Origin: Heterodera schachtii
Lineage: Eukaryota > Nematoda > Chromadorea > Rhabditida > Heteroderidae
Direction: 5' to 3'
DNA: 64,000 bases
Assembly: GCA_023374025.1 (NCBI GenBank)
Contig: SIJG01000045.1
Coordinates: 124,001-188,000 of the forward strand
Shown here: in pieces, positions 34,850-46,733 of the stretch
How the letters are laid out: the number at the start of each line of letters is the position of its first letter
Position numbering within the stretch: position 1 is the stretch's first letter
Position numbers and translations under genes: made by a program
The notes under the pieces: generated by a model
The model's input: only the letters and a program-made list of their open reading frames with translations
Told to the model about the DNA's origin: nothing
Databases searched by the model: none

Positions 34850-37696
34850 TTTAACACTTTTTTATTTATTCCTCCCTCATAAAAACAATCGCTTCAATAT
34901 TCAGTTTAAATTTTTTGTTTACTTTGTGACACGAATTGCAAAAATTATATATAGACTATACATTTAAATCCAGATTTGTACCAATATAATAAAGTATAGT
35001 TCATTAATTTAATTCATCATTTTCTATTAAAAGATTTAAAAAAGAAAAAAATTTGTCAAAGTAAATACGACTGAAGAAAATATACATTACGGAATTAATG
35101 AGATTTTCGAATTATTAAAACAAATTATAAAATGAATGAAATTTATTAATTCTTGAGAAAAATATTGTTTTTAAATTATACATTAATTAGAAAAAAAAAA
35201 TTATAAAAAATGAGAAAGCAAAAAACAAAATTGAAAAAAAAAATATATTGAGATTTTTGCTTGTGATGTTCTAACTGTGCGAAACGATGCTGGACAAGAA
35301 AATGCAAGAGATAATAAAACCTTATATATAATTTTCATCACATCAATTATGCAAATATAAAGGGTATGGTTGTAGAACTGATGTTGTTCATGATTGGTAA
35401 ATATTGCAAAATATACAAAATATTAAAAAAAAAATTTTAAATGAATGAAAATATATCAGATAAAAAAATTAGCCAAAAACAAAATTTGTCAAATGAAGTA
35501 AAGATACACAAAGAGTTGGAGATTAAAAAAAAAGGTGGAAACAACGCGTGTTAAAACTGGCAAAATTTATTTAAAAATTTGCAAAAGAAAGGCTATATTC
35601 AATAATAAAGAAATAAATTATATCTGATTTCAAATAAAATAAAACAACAGTTAGATAATATATAAATTATTAAATTTACGCCTAATGAAATTCAAAATTG
35701 ACCTTCACCTTAAAATTACCAAAATTTTTATAAAATTATTAACAAAGGATTAAGCAAATAAAATTGAAGAAAAAATATATACAATTTTAAAAAAATTGTT
35801 GATTTTTAAAATTTCTCTCCAAATTTTGAATAATCTGATCAATTAAGATAATAATCGAAAACAATGAGATAGAAAAATTTAATAAAATATTAAAAAAAAA
35901 TCTGAACAATTAAAAAGTATAGAATAAATTAATTTCGTGTTTTTATGCTTTGAATTTAATTATTTAATGATAAAAATTCATTTTCAAAAATAAAAAATTA
36001 TTTTTTCACATGTGGAAATTTGCGGCCTCATTTCAAAAACCTAATATTGATGAAAATAGAATCAAAAATAACTTAAAACTTTAAAAAATGCAAAATTTTA
36101 TTAAAAAAAAAGAATGATACCAAGAATGTCTAACTTGGTTGACTTTGACAAAAGTGATGGACAGTTTTTTTGTTGAAAATTTCAATTTGATGGTTTTTTC
36201 TATAACGCCCTTTTGATGGTTTTTACACAACAACCCATTCTATATTACTCATTAATAAAATTATTATGCAATTTTAATTGCGATTAATTAAATAATATTA
36301 TTTTATTATTAAAATACTCTTTTAATCAATCTTTTGGTTTTTTTCGTGTGAGCTTACAACTTATAAAGATGTTTAAAATTACCAAAAAATTATAAGCAAT
36401 AAATATTTTAACACCAAAAACTTTGACGCATTTAAATAGATAATTGAAAAGTAAATTAAAAATTGTGTTATATACTTAAATTTTTTCATTTTTATATACT
36501 CAAAAAACTACTGCTGCTAAAATTAGTAAATAATTACAAGAAATATTGAGAAATAAAAATTCTCATAAATAAAATAATATTTTTATGAAAATTGCATTAT
36601 ACTAATGTAAATGACCAAAAATATATTTAATTTAAAAAATAAACAAAAAATGCCAAGCAAAAATTTTAATGCTGTTGAATTCAATAAGTAATTGCTCCGA
36701 ATATAATATCAACAATGTTTGTATTTCTGATGTAAACAATATTTTTACATTAATAAAAAAACTATATCAAAATTTGAGAAATTAAATAAAATTCTGTTAT
36801 GAAAACAGACATTAGAAAATACTTATCACGATCAACATTAAAAGAAATTAGTCGTGAGAAAACAAAATCATTACTTCCTATGAAACCCCGATGTTAAATT
36901 ATCGTAAAAATTATTATTTTATTACAAAATATAAAATAAATATTTAATTTAAAAATTATAATTTAATAACGACAAAATAATTTACGCGATAATATAAAAG
37001 CCAAGAATCAGTCTTTATTAATTTTTTCAAAGTTTTTACAAAAGATTTTGTATAAAAAAAATTTAATTTATTTTTATAATATTACAATAATTTCTTTAAG
37101 CTTTTAAATAGTTATTTTAATTGTTTTCCAAGAATTACAAAAAAAAAAAAAATTCATTTCTTATGGAAAACGAAGACAATCGGTGGCCTTTTTTCTTTTC
37201 CCCCCCCCCCCTTATTTTGTCCTTTCATCAACAGGTATTTAAACATAAATAGAAAAATTTAAAAACTAAAACACTTGAAAAAATATAAAATTGTTTATAA
37301 TATAATTTTTCAAAAAAGCAAATTAATATTTTCTTAAAATAAGAAAAATAATTTTTATTTTATTTTTTTGAATTACAAGAAACATCATTAAACAATTTAT
37401 GTTTATGTACCTTTTAATACTTAAATTGTTGACTTTCTTATAAAAATATAATAAGTTAAATTCAAAATTTTAGTTTGCATTTAATCAAAAAAAAGAAAAT
37501 AAGTTTTGTATTTGAATAATATAATTTTATTTTTGAACTACGACCAAAGATTTTATAGCTTTTCGTAATGAAGGTCCTTATTCGTATTTTAATAGTTAAA
37601 AATAAAAATTAATTATATGCATAAAGATGTTGTAAAATACCTACAGAAAAGTATCGGATTCTTTGATTGTTTAAATCTACCAATGTTTTTTTTTTA
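34850..37696. other. A-rich spacer
   Basis: Apart from the short frame at 35235-35360 there is no coding island. A C11 run lies at about 37201-37211 after TTTTTTCTTTT. Confidence 0.5.
35235..35360 (+). CDS. Candidate exon (41 codons)
   Basis: Open from a TGA at 35232 to TAA at 35358-35360. The GC-richer core (35255-35320) reads FACDVLTVRNDAGQENARDN, which has a normal protein composition; the rest is Ile/Thr-rich. No ATG at the start and no firm splice sites. Function unknown. Confidence 0.25.
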   Translation, partial: KKKYIEIFACDVLTVRNDAGQENARDNKTLYIIFITSIMQI

Positions 37697-37860
37697 TTAA
37701 TTTCGGGCAACAGCTCAGGTGGCTATTATCCGTATCATTTCCGTATTGGAAAAATAATATTATTGTTAGGGATGGGACTCAAGTAGCCGCCCCAATTATT
37801 TAATTGTTAATGTCCCTCGCCTCTGTACTCTCTCTCCACTGTCCTAGGATCACTTGATAA
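37697..37860 (+). mobile_element. GC-richer island with a hAT-like terminus
   Basis: At 37767 the plus strand reads TAGGGATGGGACTCAAGTAG, like the CAGGGnTGGGnn ends of hAT elements, and continues GCCGCCCC. The DNA before it (37697-37760, GGCAACAGCTCAGGTGGC) is also GC-richer and open in two frames. The TRGCnnAGnnGG-like box in AGCTCAGGTGG is not backed by a T-arm, so it is not a tRNA. Probably a transposon fragment; the partner end was not found. Confidence 0.35.
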
Positions 37861-40800
37861 AAAAAATTCAGAAAAAGTGACCAAAATATTGTGTCAATTT
37901 CAAAAATATGAAGAAAATTGATATAGAATTATTCATATACTAATTTGACCAAATAAAAAAACCAAAATTTTTTTTGTGAAATTAATATATTAAAAATCTA
38001 TAAATATTATATTATACCTGATTATTATTAAAAGCCTAAAAATAAGACTAAATTAATAAAAATGCAAAAATGTTCCTTTAAGGCCAACAATCCAATGTTC
38101 AGAAAATTACAAATTAAATAAAATTTAATAATTATTGTATTAAGCAATGTCGTGAAAGTGATAAGAAGTATATTATTTATCAGAAACTCCTGCTAAATTA
38201 ACTAATAAAAACCCAAATCTCAGAAATAGAAAATAAAGAGTTTAAAAAATATATTAATAATATTTTTTAAATCGAAATTTACAATTACATTTTATTGCCA
38301 ATGCCGTGAAATAATAAAAAATATATTGTTTATTAAATTGTTGACCCACCAATAAATATTCAACTTTTCGAGAAATTGGAAATAGACAGTTTGTATACTA
38401 TATAAATTTATCCAAAAAAGTGACTGTCACACTACTCAAATTAATTAACTGTTAATTAAATTAATAGTTTATAATTATGAAATGAGTAAACATGAGAAAT
38501 ATATAATATGCTTAAAAGTGTATGTAATTTATTTTGATCAATTTTCTTAATTAGAGTTATCTTTTTAGAACATTACAATCAATCGTCTCATTAAAATTGT
38601 TTTGTTATTGTCAAAATTTTACATAAAAAAATTCTCAAGTAGCTAATTCTTAATATGTTTTAGCAATTTCTTCGTTTTATTTATTAAAATATTATTTGAA
38701 ACCTACAAATTCATCTTCAAAATTAGATGAGCGTTTGTTGCGATTAACTTCCTTTGAAAATTATATTTAATGAGTTTAATCGCTTTCATCATGTAACTTA
38801 TTTAAAAACATGTTTAAATTTTATTCTTTTGAAAATACTTTTAAAACCGAACTATTTTTATGCAAATTTATTTAACATAAATTTAAACGTCAATTAATTA
38901 TTATTTCAGTTTACATTAAGTTCATTATACTTGCAATGCTTTCACTTATTATCGAGTCTCCGATGGTTAAAATGGTTGTTTAATATTTTATTTAATAAAT
39001 TTTATTATAATTTTAATTAAAATTATAAATTATTATTTTATATCGTAAAATAAATTTAATTTTACTTTTTTTTAACAATATATTGTATTTTAAGTTTCTT
39101 TGATGCTGATCTATATTTTTAGCTAATTGTTTAGTCATTACTATTTATATGTTATATTAAATTTTATTTAAAAATACAAATATTAATTATTTTACGTGAC
39201 CTTTATTCATTAATTTTACTAATTCTAAACTTAACTAAATAAAATATATCGAAATAATATTATTTATTGTCTGATTGCGTTTTTTTAGTTATTTTATTTA
39301 TTTTTGAAATATTTTTTGATTAATCTAAACTTTATTTTATTTTTCTCTAAGTATATATTTTCATTTTAATGATATTTTGGTTTTTTTATTATTTATTAAA
39401 TAGTTGTCATAAATTTTTAGTTGCATATTTTTTATTGAAAAATTTATTTTAACTAATGCTTTACTTATTATTTATGGTTCACACTTTATTAACTCTTTAA
39501 ATAATTAACGCACAAACCCGAAGTTTGGTACTTTTTTTAGTAAATGCAACCAAGCCAAATGTTTTCACATGTTAATTCGCGATAAAAAGGTTTTATTTTT
39601 ATTTATCCTTATTTCACAATTCAAATTACTTATTAATTTGTTTATTTTACTTTTATTTAGCATTTTAATTAAATTATATCTTATTTATTTATGTATGCAA
39701 TGTTTATTTGTATAATATTATGCTTTATTCAATTAAAGAAATATTATACTAAATAAATTTTTTTATTTAACTGATTCACATTTATTATGACTATTGGTTC
39801 GTAAGACTATTAATATATTTGTTTAATAATAATCATGTGTTTCGCCTGTGTTCATCTATCATTATCATTTTGGTTTTTTGGTGACTTTTTTTATTTTGAA
39901 TTAATTTGCTCTAATATTTGCTTGATATAAGACATCCATATTAAACCTTTTTATGCGTATTATGATACTTTCGTATATATTTACGAAATAAGGTTAATTT
40001 ATTTTAATTATAATTGAAATTTATTAAGCCTTTAAATAATTTAATTAAATTGAATGTGTTAATAGTCAAATCATTGACTGAAAGGGAAGTAAATTTTCTT
40101 AATCAACAAATCATATGCTTGTATTTGATCTGTGTTGTATAGGAAGATTTTATTGTAAATTCAAATATAAACTAGTTAGTAAATTCATCATCTCTGCAAT
40201 TCCATTATTCTCTTAATATTTAATAATATCATATATGTTATTATTGTCAAAATATAAAACATTAACAATAAATACAATTTTCAAATTATTCTCTAGTTTG
40301 ATTATTTATTTTTTAATTATTTTTTTGTGTGAACTATTTTATTTAAATAATTTATTATTGAATAATATTGCTTTGTTATTTAATCATTTGTATTTTTCAA
40401 GTAATGTGTATCTTCTAATCTTCCTTAGCAGCCGTCTTAGCACTTTTATTTTTGTTAATTTACGAATTAATTTATAATAAAAATAACCATTAGTATCATT
40501 TACATCATTTATTTACAAATGTATATTGTGAGAAAATCATGACGAATTTAGAAAGTCATATTAAAAAGGATTTAAAATTTATAAGTTTGGACACATGGTG
40601 TTTATATTGCATAATATTCTTCATTATTTACATTTAAATATAGTGATGAATTTCAATTTATATGGGTTGTTCAATTTCGTCATTAATGTTCTTCTTTTAA
40701 GTATTATATTTAATACCTTCTGTGTATTTTATAATTATTTTCTTTTCGTACTAAACGATTATTTTTTCCTTTTCGTTTTCGTCAAACAGTAATTTTTTGT

Positions 40801-40925
40801 TTCGTTTTATTTTCGGTTTTTAAACTTTATTTTATTTTTGTTTTCGTGAAATAAATATTTTTAGTTTCGTTTTGGTTTAATTTTTGGGTTTTACTTTTAT
40901 AACAAATTTTAAATGTTGATATTTC
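37861..40925. other. T-rich spacer (from about 38.6 kb)
   Basis: Start of an 11-kb T-rich domain. The 80-codon frame at 40235-40477 is strongly hydrophobic (Leu, Ile, Phe) with no motif. The last 150 bp (40,750-40,900) carry several TTTCGTTTT words shared with the 46.2-46.3 kb island. Confidence 0.5.
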
Positions 40926-41003
40926 ATGGCGGATTCCCATGGCTATTTCGTATGCACCGACCACTGCGGCAGGAGCCAGTATCTCACCGGGGCTAATTTA
41001 TCG
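40926..41003 (+). CDS. GC-rich coding-like fragment abutting FB2
   Basis: About 55% GC in a 20% GC neighbourhood. The plus frame starts MADSHGYFVCTDHCGRSQYL; the minus frame is also open (GEILAPAAVVGAYEIAMG). It ends exactly at the FB2 target duplication. If FB2 and one copy of its 8-bp duplication are ignored, the plus frame remains open into the right flank for a further 23 codons. That continuation is AT-rich and hydrophobic, so this may be an exon broken by FB2 or simply a fragment of another repeat. No family recognised. Confidence 0.3.
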
Positions 41004-41150
41004 CGTGCTGGGTCGTTTCCTAAAAACCGCCACCATGGGCGTTTCCTAAATCCGCCAGGGCGTTTCCTAAAAACCGCCAAGTGGGCGTTTTCTAAAAACC
41101 GCCAAGTGGGCGTTTCCTAAAAACCGCCAAGTGGTAGGGAAACAAAAAAA
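41004..41150 (+). repeat. FB2 left arm minisatellite
   Basis: Five units of GGGCGTTTCCTAAAAACCGC with CCACCAT, CAG or CAAGT spacers. One unit has TTTTCT for TTTCCT. Open frames across it (RFLKTAKWAF-like) are repeat artefacts. Confidence 0.9.
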
Positions 41151-41810
41151 TGTATGACATAAAAATTCGTATCTTGGCCCAATTTCAACCAAATTAATAA
41201 TTCTTGGTATCAATCAATAGCTTTAAGTGTTGTCTATCAGAATAATAATTAGAAATTTTTTTTTATAAAGTTCAAAAAAAGTTATGATCATAAATTTTCA
41301 ATAAGTTTTGTGTCTAAATTATTTTATCAGAACTTTTTTAAAACTCAATGAAATTTTTTGAAATTTTAATCATAAATAGAGAATTCTTAGTACTATCGAA
41401 TATATAAATTCATTTTGACTTTTTTGCATTTTAATGACTTGAAAAATTTAAATGTTTATAATTACATTTTCATAACCATGGCAAAAAAACATAGCCTGTT
41501 CAATGCCTTATAACATTTTTTCAGAAGCAATTAGATTAAATTTTCTTTTTATAATTTCAAGTCCACTAATTAATCTATTTACCTTTAAAATTTCAAAAAA
41601 TTTCATTGTGTTTTAAAAAACTTCTGGACAAAAAATTCCGACTTAAGATTTTGTACAATTTAATAACCATAACTTTCTTTTTATACAATTTGAAATTTTT
41701 TTGAAAATTAATATCATGTAGAGAACACCTTCAGCTATTGAATAATACCATGAAATTTTAATTTCGTTGAAATTGAACAAAGTTATGAATTTATATATAT
41801 TATACATTTT

Positions 41811-41952
41811 TGTTTTCCTACCAGATGGCGGTTTTTAGGAAACGCCCTGGCGGATTTAGGAAACGCCCATGGTGGCGGTTTTTAGGAAACGCCCATTTGG
41901 CGGTTTTTAGGAAACGCCCAATGTGGCGGTTTTTAGGAAACGACCTAGCACC
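41811..41952 (-). repeat. FB2 right arm minisatellite
   Basis: Five inverted units (GGCGGTTTTTAGGAAACGCC) in mirror order to the left arm, ending CGACCTAGCACC. The 102-codon frame beginning at 41810 is an artefact of these repeats. Confidence 0.9.
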
Positions 41953-41960
41953 ATTTATCG

Positions 41961-44900
41961 TATACTTACTATTTGTTGTTTATCTTTTGTTTATTCTGTT
42001 ACAGTTATTTTATATAAATGATAATTTTCTTTGTTCAAAATATAAAAATGCAACTTATAAAGTTTTTGTATATTTTCTTAGACAAGGATTTTTGGATAAT
42101 TATGTATTTAGAATTTGATTTTATTCTATAAGAAATTATAACTAGTAGTTAATTCATTTAGGATGTCCGAGTTAATTTATTTATTTGGTACAAAATAGTA
42201 TTTATTTGTAAGAAAAATTTTAATTATTATTTTGTATCTTTCACTAAACAAATGATAGCAAATAGCTTTTGAATACCAATACTATATTTTATTTAAAAAA
42301 TTATCAAAATGTTTTTAATAGTTAATATTTTAAAATTTTTATCAGTCTTTTTCGAAAGGATAAAGTTTTTAGTGTTTTAATGCTATTTAACGATCAAATT
42401 AAAAATATCCGATGTTTCTTTCAAAATTTCCAATCCAACTTTAAAGTAGTATAAATCAAATTTTAGTTAATTATAATTAAAAAATAATTTTTTTTGCTTA
42501 ATTTTTTGTTGATTGATTAAGTATTTACAAAATTCACATTTAAATATTTTTTTCTGTTTCAAGTTGGCTCGAAATTTAATTTTTATCAATTTAGATGAGT
42601 TATTATTCAATACGATTAAAGAAGCGATTGAGGGGGAGAATATTATTTGTTACGAATTTAAATATGATGTATATTGATTATAGTTAATTTTATAACGAAT
42701 TTTCTTATTTTTTTGATCAGTTTCATTTTAAATTTTTTAATTTATAATTATCTTTTTCATTTATTATAATTTTTATATTCTTCATTTTTCAAATATTCAA
42801 GTATTTAATTTATTTAAAATTTCCGTTTTCAATTATTTATATTATTATTAATTTTTATTGACAACTTATATGCAATTGAGTTTAAATAATGGAAGTATTT
42901 TTTATTTTTAATTATGGTTTTTACAATTATTAAATTAGTAAATTAATATAGGTTGATATTATAGTCATTTTTATTTAATCAATGATCTTGTACTTTTTAG
43001 TTATACTTTTTTCTTAAATCTTTTGTATACCTTTTTAAATTTATTTCATGTTTGACGTAATTTTTTTATATCGGTTTTAATTAACTTTTGCTTAACACCT
43101 CCTTATAGTTACGAGGAGATTTTTTTCTATTTATTATTTATAGTAAGATTTTATATATTTATGTTTTTTATAGTTGAATTAATGTATTTTTGTCGCTATG
43201 TAAATATGAAACTTTTTATTAGCGATTGTTTTTTCTAATAGATCTATCAGTAAGGCTTTTTCTAGTTTCAAGTATGGGGACTCGAGAGTTGTTTATCATC
43301 ACTTTTTTTAATATAATGTAAGTGATACTACAATTGCAATTGTTGTTTAATTTTTTCGTTTTTCAAGTAATATTTTAATAATATTTTTTGGCTTGGTTTC
43401 ATTTTTAAATAAGCTAGTTTCAAAAATTTTTATCTCTTTTTTAGAAATGTTTAGGAATAACTCAATTTTCGGATATGTTACTATAGTTGGTTTTAACTTC
43501 TTAAGACAATAATATTCAAATTTTTATTATTAAGTATTTGGTAAAATTAAAAATTTATCTTAAATAATTCTTTAACTATATTTTTTAAATAATATCGTAA
43601 TATTAAAATTAATATTTTATTTCTAAATTCTTAAACGAAACAATTATGGTGATTGAACTTACGAGGCATAAATAAATTATAATGGAAATTTTTTTGTATT
43701 TATCAACACTTGGTAAAGATTACAAATTAAAGGTGCTTTGTACAACAAACATTAATTTTAAATTTCTTAATAATTTACAAGAGATAATATTGTGTAAAAA
43801 AATATCTAGAAATATTTGAAACCTCTATTTTATTGTATTTTTTAAAAATTTTATGATTGTTTTTTGTTTTTTTAATATTTTACCTCATATTTGTTCTTTT
43901 CTTTTTTGTTCAAGAAGATTTATTAAAAATATGATATTTTAAATTCAATCAAATTAAACATAAATTGGTGGTATTAACATGTCCTCATGCTGTGCTGTTG
44001 TTTAAAGCTTTCGTGGCTCGTGGCACCAATTGTTGTGACCGAGTTTTAAAGGATAATTAAAACAGATATATTGTCTTTTAATTATGAAATAAAAAATTAA
44101 TTCAAATTTAAAAAAATAATTTTTGATTTTTTCATTGCGAATTTTCCTTCAGTATTTATAATGTTTTTGGATTTCTAAAACTGTTATACCGCTTAAATAA
44201 TTAACGTTAGCTTCTATCATCGGCTAGTTTAACTGATTATTGTTTTATTTTTCACTGATAATTAATTTTAATTTTGCATTGTATATTATTAAATCTTGTT
44301 AAATCTTAGCTCAAACTTTATAATGATCTTGACTGTACTCCTTGTTTGTTATTTCAGGATGCGGAGCAAAATATTGTTAGAATTCTCCTTTAAGTATTAA
44401 AAAAATTTTCCGATAATTTTCTCTACATATCTTGCGTAGTATGGAGTTTGTTGCTTTTGTTGGATTTTAATATTAAAATAATTGCTTCATAGGACTTTGA
44501 GAAAACGGGTAAAATCATTTATTATTTGTATCATTTTATAAACATTATTTAATTTTAACATTAATTACCACATTGAACCTTTATTCTTTTTGTTCATGTG
44601 TAATTTTTTTTGTTGTTTATTTTGGTTTTATTATAATTTGCGTTCATTTGTTAAGGCTTAGATTCTTTAGGTAATTTTTTGGGTGTCTCCAAGCAGTTTT
44701 ATATTCTGAAAAAATCCATTATTTTGCTGAAAAACCGAGTGATAAAATTATAATATTTCGTTTATTGATCAGAGCAAAGTGTCAAATAGTTGATCATTGC
44801 TTCAACCTCAGTTTTCTTTTTTGTTAGAGAAGTTTAAAACTAAACGTTTTAAGTATTTTTTTTTTGATGATTGTTCCTTATTCGTACAATTTGCTGATGA

Positions 44901-46033
44901 TAAATAAAAATTTTTTTTTATAATTAATTGTTTAAACAAATTTCATGTCTTTTTGTATGTAAGGATATTTTGGTGACTAATAATTTTTTTTCAAATTTTC
45001 AAATTAAAACAATAAATTAATTCGGTTATTCCAAATGATTATTATAAACTATCTTGTTTCAAATATTGTTTATTTTCTGGTTTTATTTAAATGTTTTGAA
45101 TATTTCATAAAAACGCAAAAATTTTAAATTTTTCCGTTTTTAAATATATATTGTCTTTACAATACGCGTTTATATTTTAAAAACAACTGTAAAACTATTA
45201 AATTTCCTAAAATCTAAAAGAAATAACATTCTGATTTAAATTATGCATTTGAAATTCCGTACACTTATTTTGCCTTATTCAATAATATTATAAATTATTA
45301 TTGCCTTTATCGTTGGAAAGTTTTGATGGCTCGTTTTAGTTTAAGGTAGGTAGTACATACAATACAGTATGAATTGGTCTTTTTTTGGGTAGTCGATATT
45401 TAATCAAACGCCACTCAACTAAGACTCTTAATAGAGCAAGCAATTTTATACATATTTAGATGAACTTAATTATTTTGAAATATAAATTATTTATTTATTT
45501 TTAAATAAATATATATATTTTTGATGAATTATTTTTTTATCTTTGCTTTATTTTATACAAAAAAATATTATTTTGAAATTATTTTTTAACTATTAATTGG
45601 TGTACGCTCATAGATCTTCATAAATTCTGATAATAAACAACAATTTTTCTTTTGTTTTTGAAGATACATTTTTAATATTAGAAAATATTTTTTAAAGATT
45701 TTTTTTCATCTATTATTTTATTATTTGACTTTTTAAAGACAGTTTTAGACATTTATTTGTCAAATTATTTTTATTTCTTATCTTTTTATTCCACACAAAA
45801 AATGATGAGTTTTTTATAATTAACACAATAATTTTCATTTTTTTCCATTAAATTTGTTCTATTCTTACAATATCAATATTTTTTTATTAAAACACATTAA
45901 ATGAGATATTTATTTTTAACTAAAATAATAGAATTCCAAAAAAACATTTCTTAATGTTCTTTTAAAGTTAAAATAAAATAAAGAATTTAATATAAAAATA
46001 TTTAATTTAAAAAAAAATAAAAACAAAATTTAT
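41961..46033. other. T-rich spacer
   Basis: Strong T over A excess. A GC-richer spot at 42,600-42,660 reads as part of a 55-codon plus frame (NLDELLFNTIKEAIEGEN) but lacks an ATG and splice sites. The only other island is at 43,980-44,060. Confidence 0.45.
43935..44060 (+). other. GC-richer island: candidate exon, or LTR/primer-site remnant on the other strand
   Basis: Plus strand: 41 codons from TGA to TAA at 44058-44060, reading CPHAVLLFKAFVARGTNCCD in the core. Minus strand: CTCGGTCACAACAATTGGTG followed by CCACGAGCCACG, which looks like an LTR end (ACA) with a TGG-starting primer-binding site, as at 60,687-60,704. The two readings exclude each other, and neither has further support nearby. 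Confidence 0.3.
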
Positions 46034-46489
46034 ATGGTCGTTAAATTTCAACCTAAAAATATCAAGATATTTTTAGTTGATCAATTTAAAGAATTTATAT
46101 TCTTCTTCTTCTATTTAGATTCACAACATTATTTAAATAAATCTTTATTAATTAGCAAAGCTAACGATAAGATAAGTTTTGATAAAAATATTTTGCCAAG
46201 GATGGAACGACGGAGGTCAGAGGTGTGCGAAATTTCGTGTCGTCACCTTTTTTCACCCCTTTTTGAGTTTCGTTTTCGTATTCGTCTAAAAAAAAATTTT
46301 CGTTTTGTTTTCCTTTTCGTCCAATGGAATTTGGATGAAAAAGATAAAATATTTACACCTTTAAGAATGACTTTTTTGAAAAAAAACATTCATCTCGTAA
46401 AAATGGTGTGGTTAAAAATGGTCAAAAATTCAAATTTCCTTATTTTCCTAAAAAATTGGCTTCAAATCACAAAAATAAAGTTCATTTGA
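46034..46489 (+). CDS. Hypothetical ORF of 151 codons
   Basis: The longest ATG frame outside simple repeats and the gypsy element. It is rich in Phe, Lys, Ile and Asn. The middle (ERRRSEVCEISCRHLF, about residues 57-73) lies on a GC-richer island at 46,195-46,255, followed by repeated TTTCGTTTTCG words also found near 40.8 kb. No domain, signal peptide or membrane segment is evident. At about 10% stop codons per codon in such DNA, a 151-codon frame is unlikely but not impossible by chance over both strands. It may be a repeat-derived frame. Confidence 0.3.
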   Translation: MVVKFQPKNIKIFLVDQFKEFIFFFFYLDSQHYLNKSLLISKANDKISFDKNILPRMERRRSEVCEISCRHLFSPLFEFRFRIRLKKNFRFVFLFVQWNLDEKDKIFTPLRMTFLKKNIHLVKMVWLKMVKNSNFLIFLKNWLQITKIKFI

Positions 46490-46633
46490 TTTTTTTATTC
46501 GTTCTTTTTTGCTTACACCAGTCATATTACAAAAATTTTTATTTTGTTTTTATGAGTCAATATATCATAATTTTTAAACCCTTCCTTTTTATTAACGGGC
46601 GGACAAGTGGTGGATTGCTGTTATTTATTTTGA

Positions 46634-46733
46634 ATAAACATTAATACTTTTAGTATTTTTTTTTATAAAATTATTATTTTGCTTATAAACATTAATACTT
46701 TTAGTATTTTTTTATAAAATTATTATTTTGCTT
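46634..46733 (+). repeat. 51-bp tandem duplication
   Basis: ATAAACATTAATACTTTTAG begins at 46634 and 46685. The copies differ only in the length of the T run. Confidence 0.9.

Larger units (their letters stand above)
40996..41960. mobile_element. Foldback transposon FB2 with 8-bp target duplication
   Basis: ATTTATCG occurs at 40996-41003 and 41953-41960. The 949-bp element between them starts CGTGCTGGGTCGTTTCC and ends, read in complement, GGTGCTAGGTCGTTTCC. Each arm has five units of about 23 bp (core GGCGTTTCCTAAAAACCGCC), including in both arms a shortened second unit with CTAAATCCGCC. Pairing does not stop at the arms: the AT-rich interior is also an imperfect inverted repeat (for example left CAATTTCAACCAAATTAA against right-complement CAATTTCAACGAAATTAA, and TTAAAACTCAATGAAATTTT against TTAAAACACAATGAAATTTT), meeting near 41478. 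No ORF inside. Plan matches FB1, sequence does not. Confidence 0.9.

Noticed and set aside
33616..34967. Open frames of 410 and 444 codons (plus) and several Arg/Glu/Gly-rich frames (minus)
   Set aside because: They are translations of the CT tract, which lacks stop codons in every frame; the composition is Ser/Leu/Pro/Phe or Arg/Glu/Gly only.
37697..37790. AGCTCAGGTGG, resembling a tRNA A box
   Set aside because: No matching B box or cloverleaf in either orientation.
40235..40792. Two hydrophobic plus ORFs of 80 and 65 codons
   Set aside because: Lie in the T-rich domain, where TTN codons give Leu/Phe-rich frames automatically; no receptor motif seen.
40926..42118. Two plus ORFs (64 and 102 codons) with RFLK/FRKRP repeats
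   Set aside because: Mostly FB2 arm minisatellite; only the first 26 codons of the left one are non-repetitive and are reported separately.
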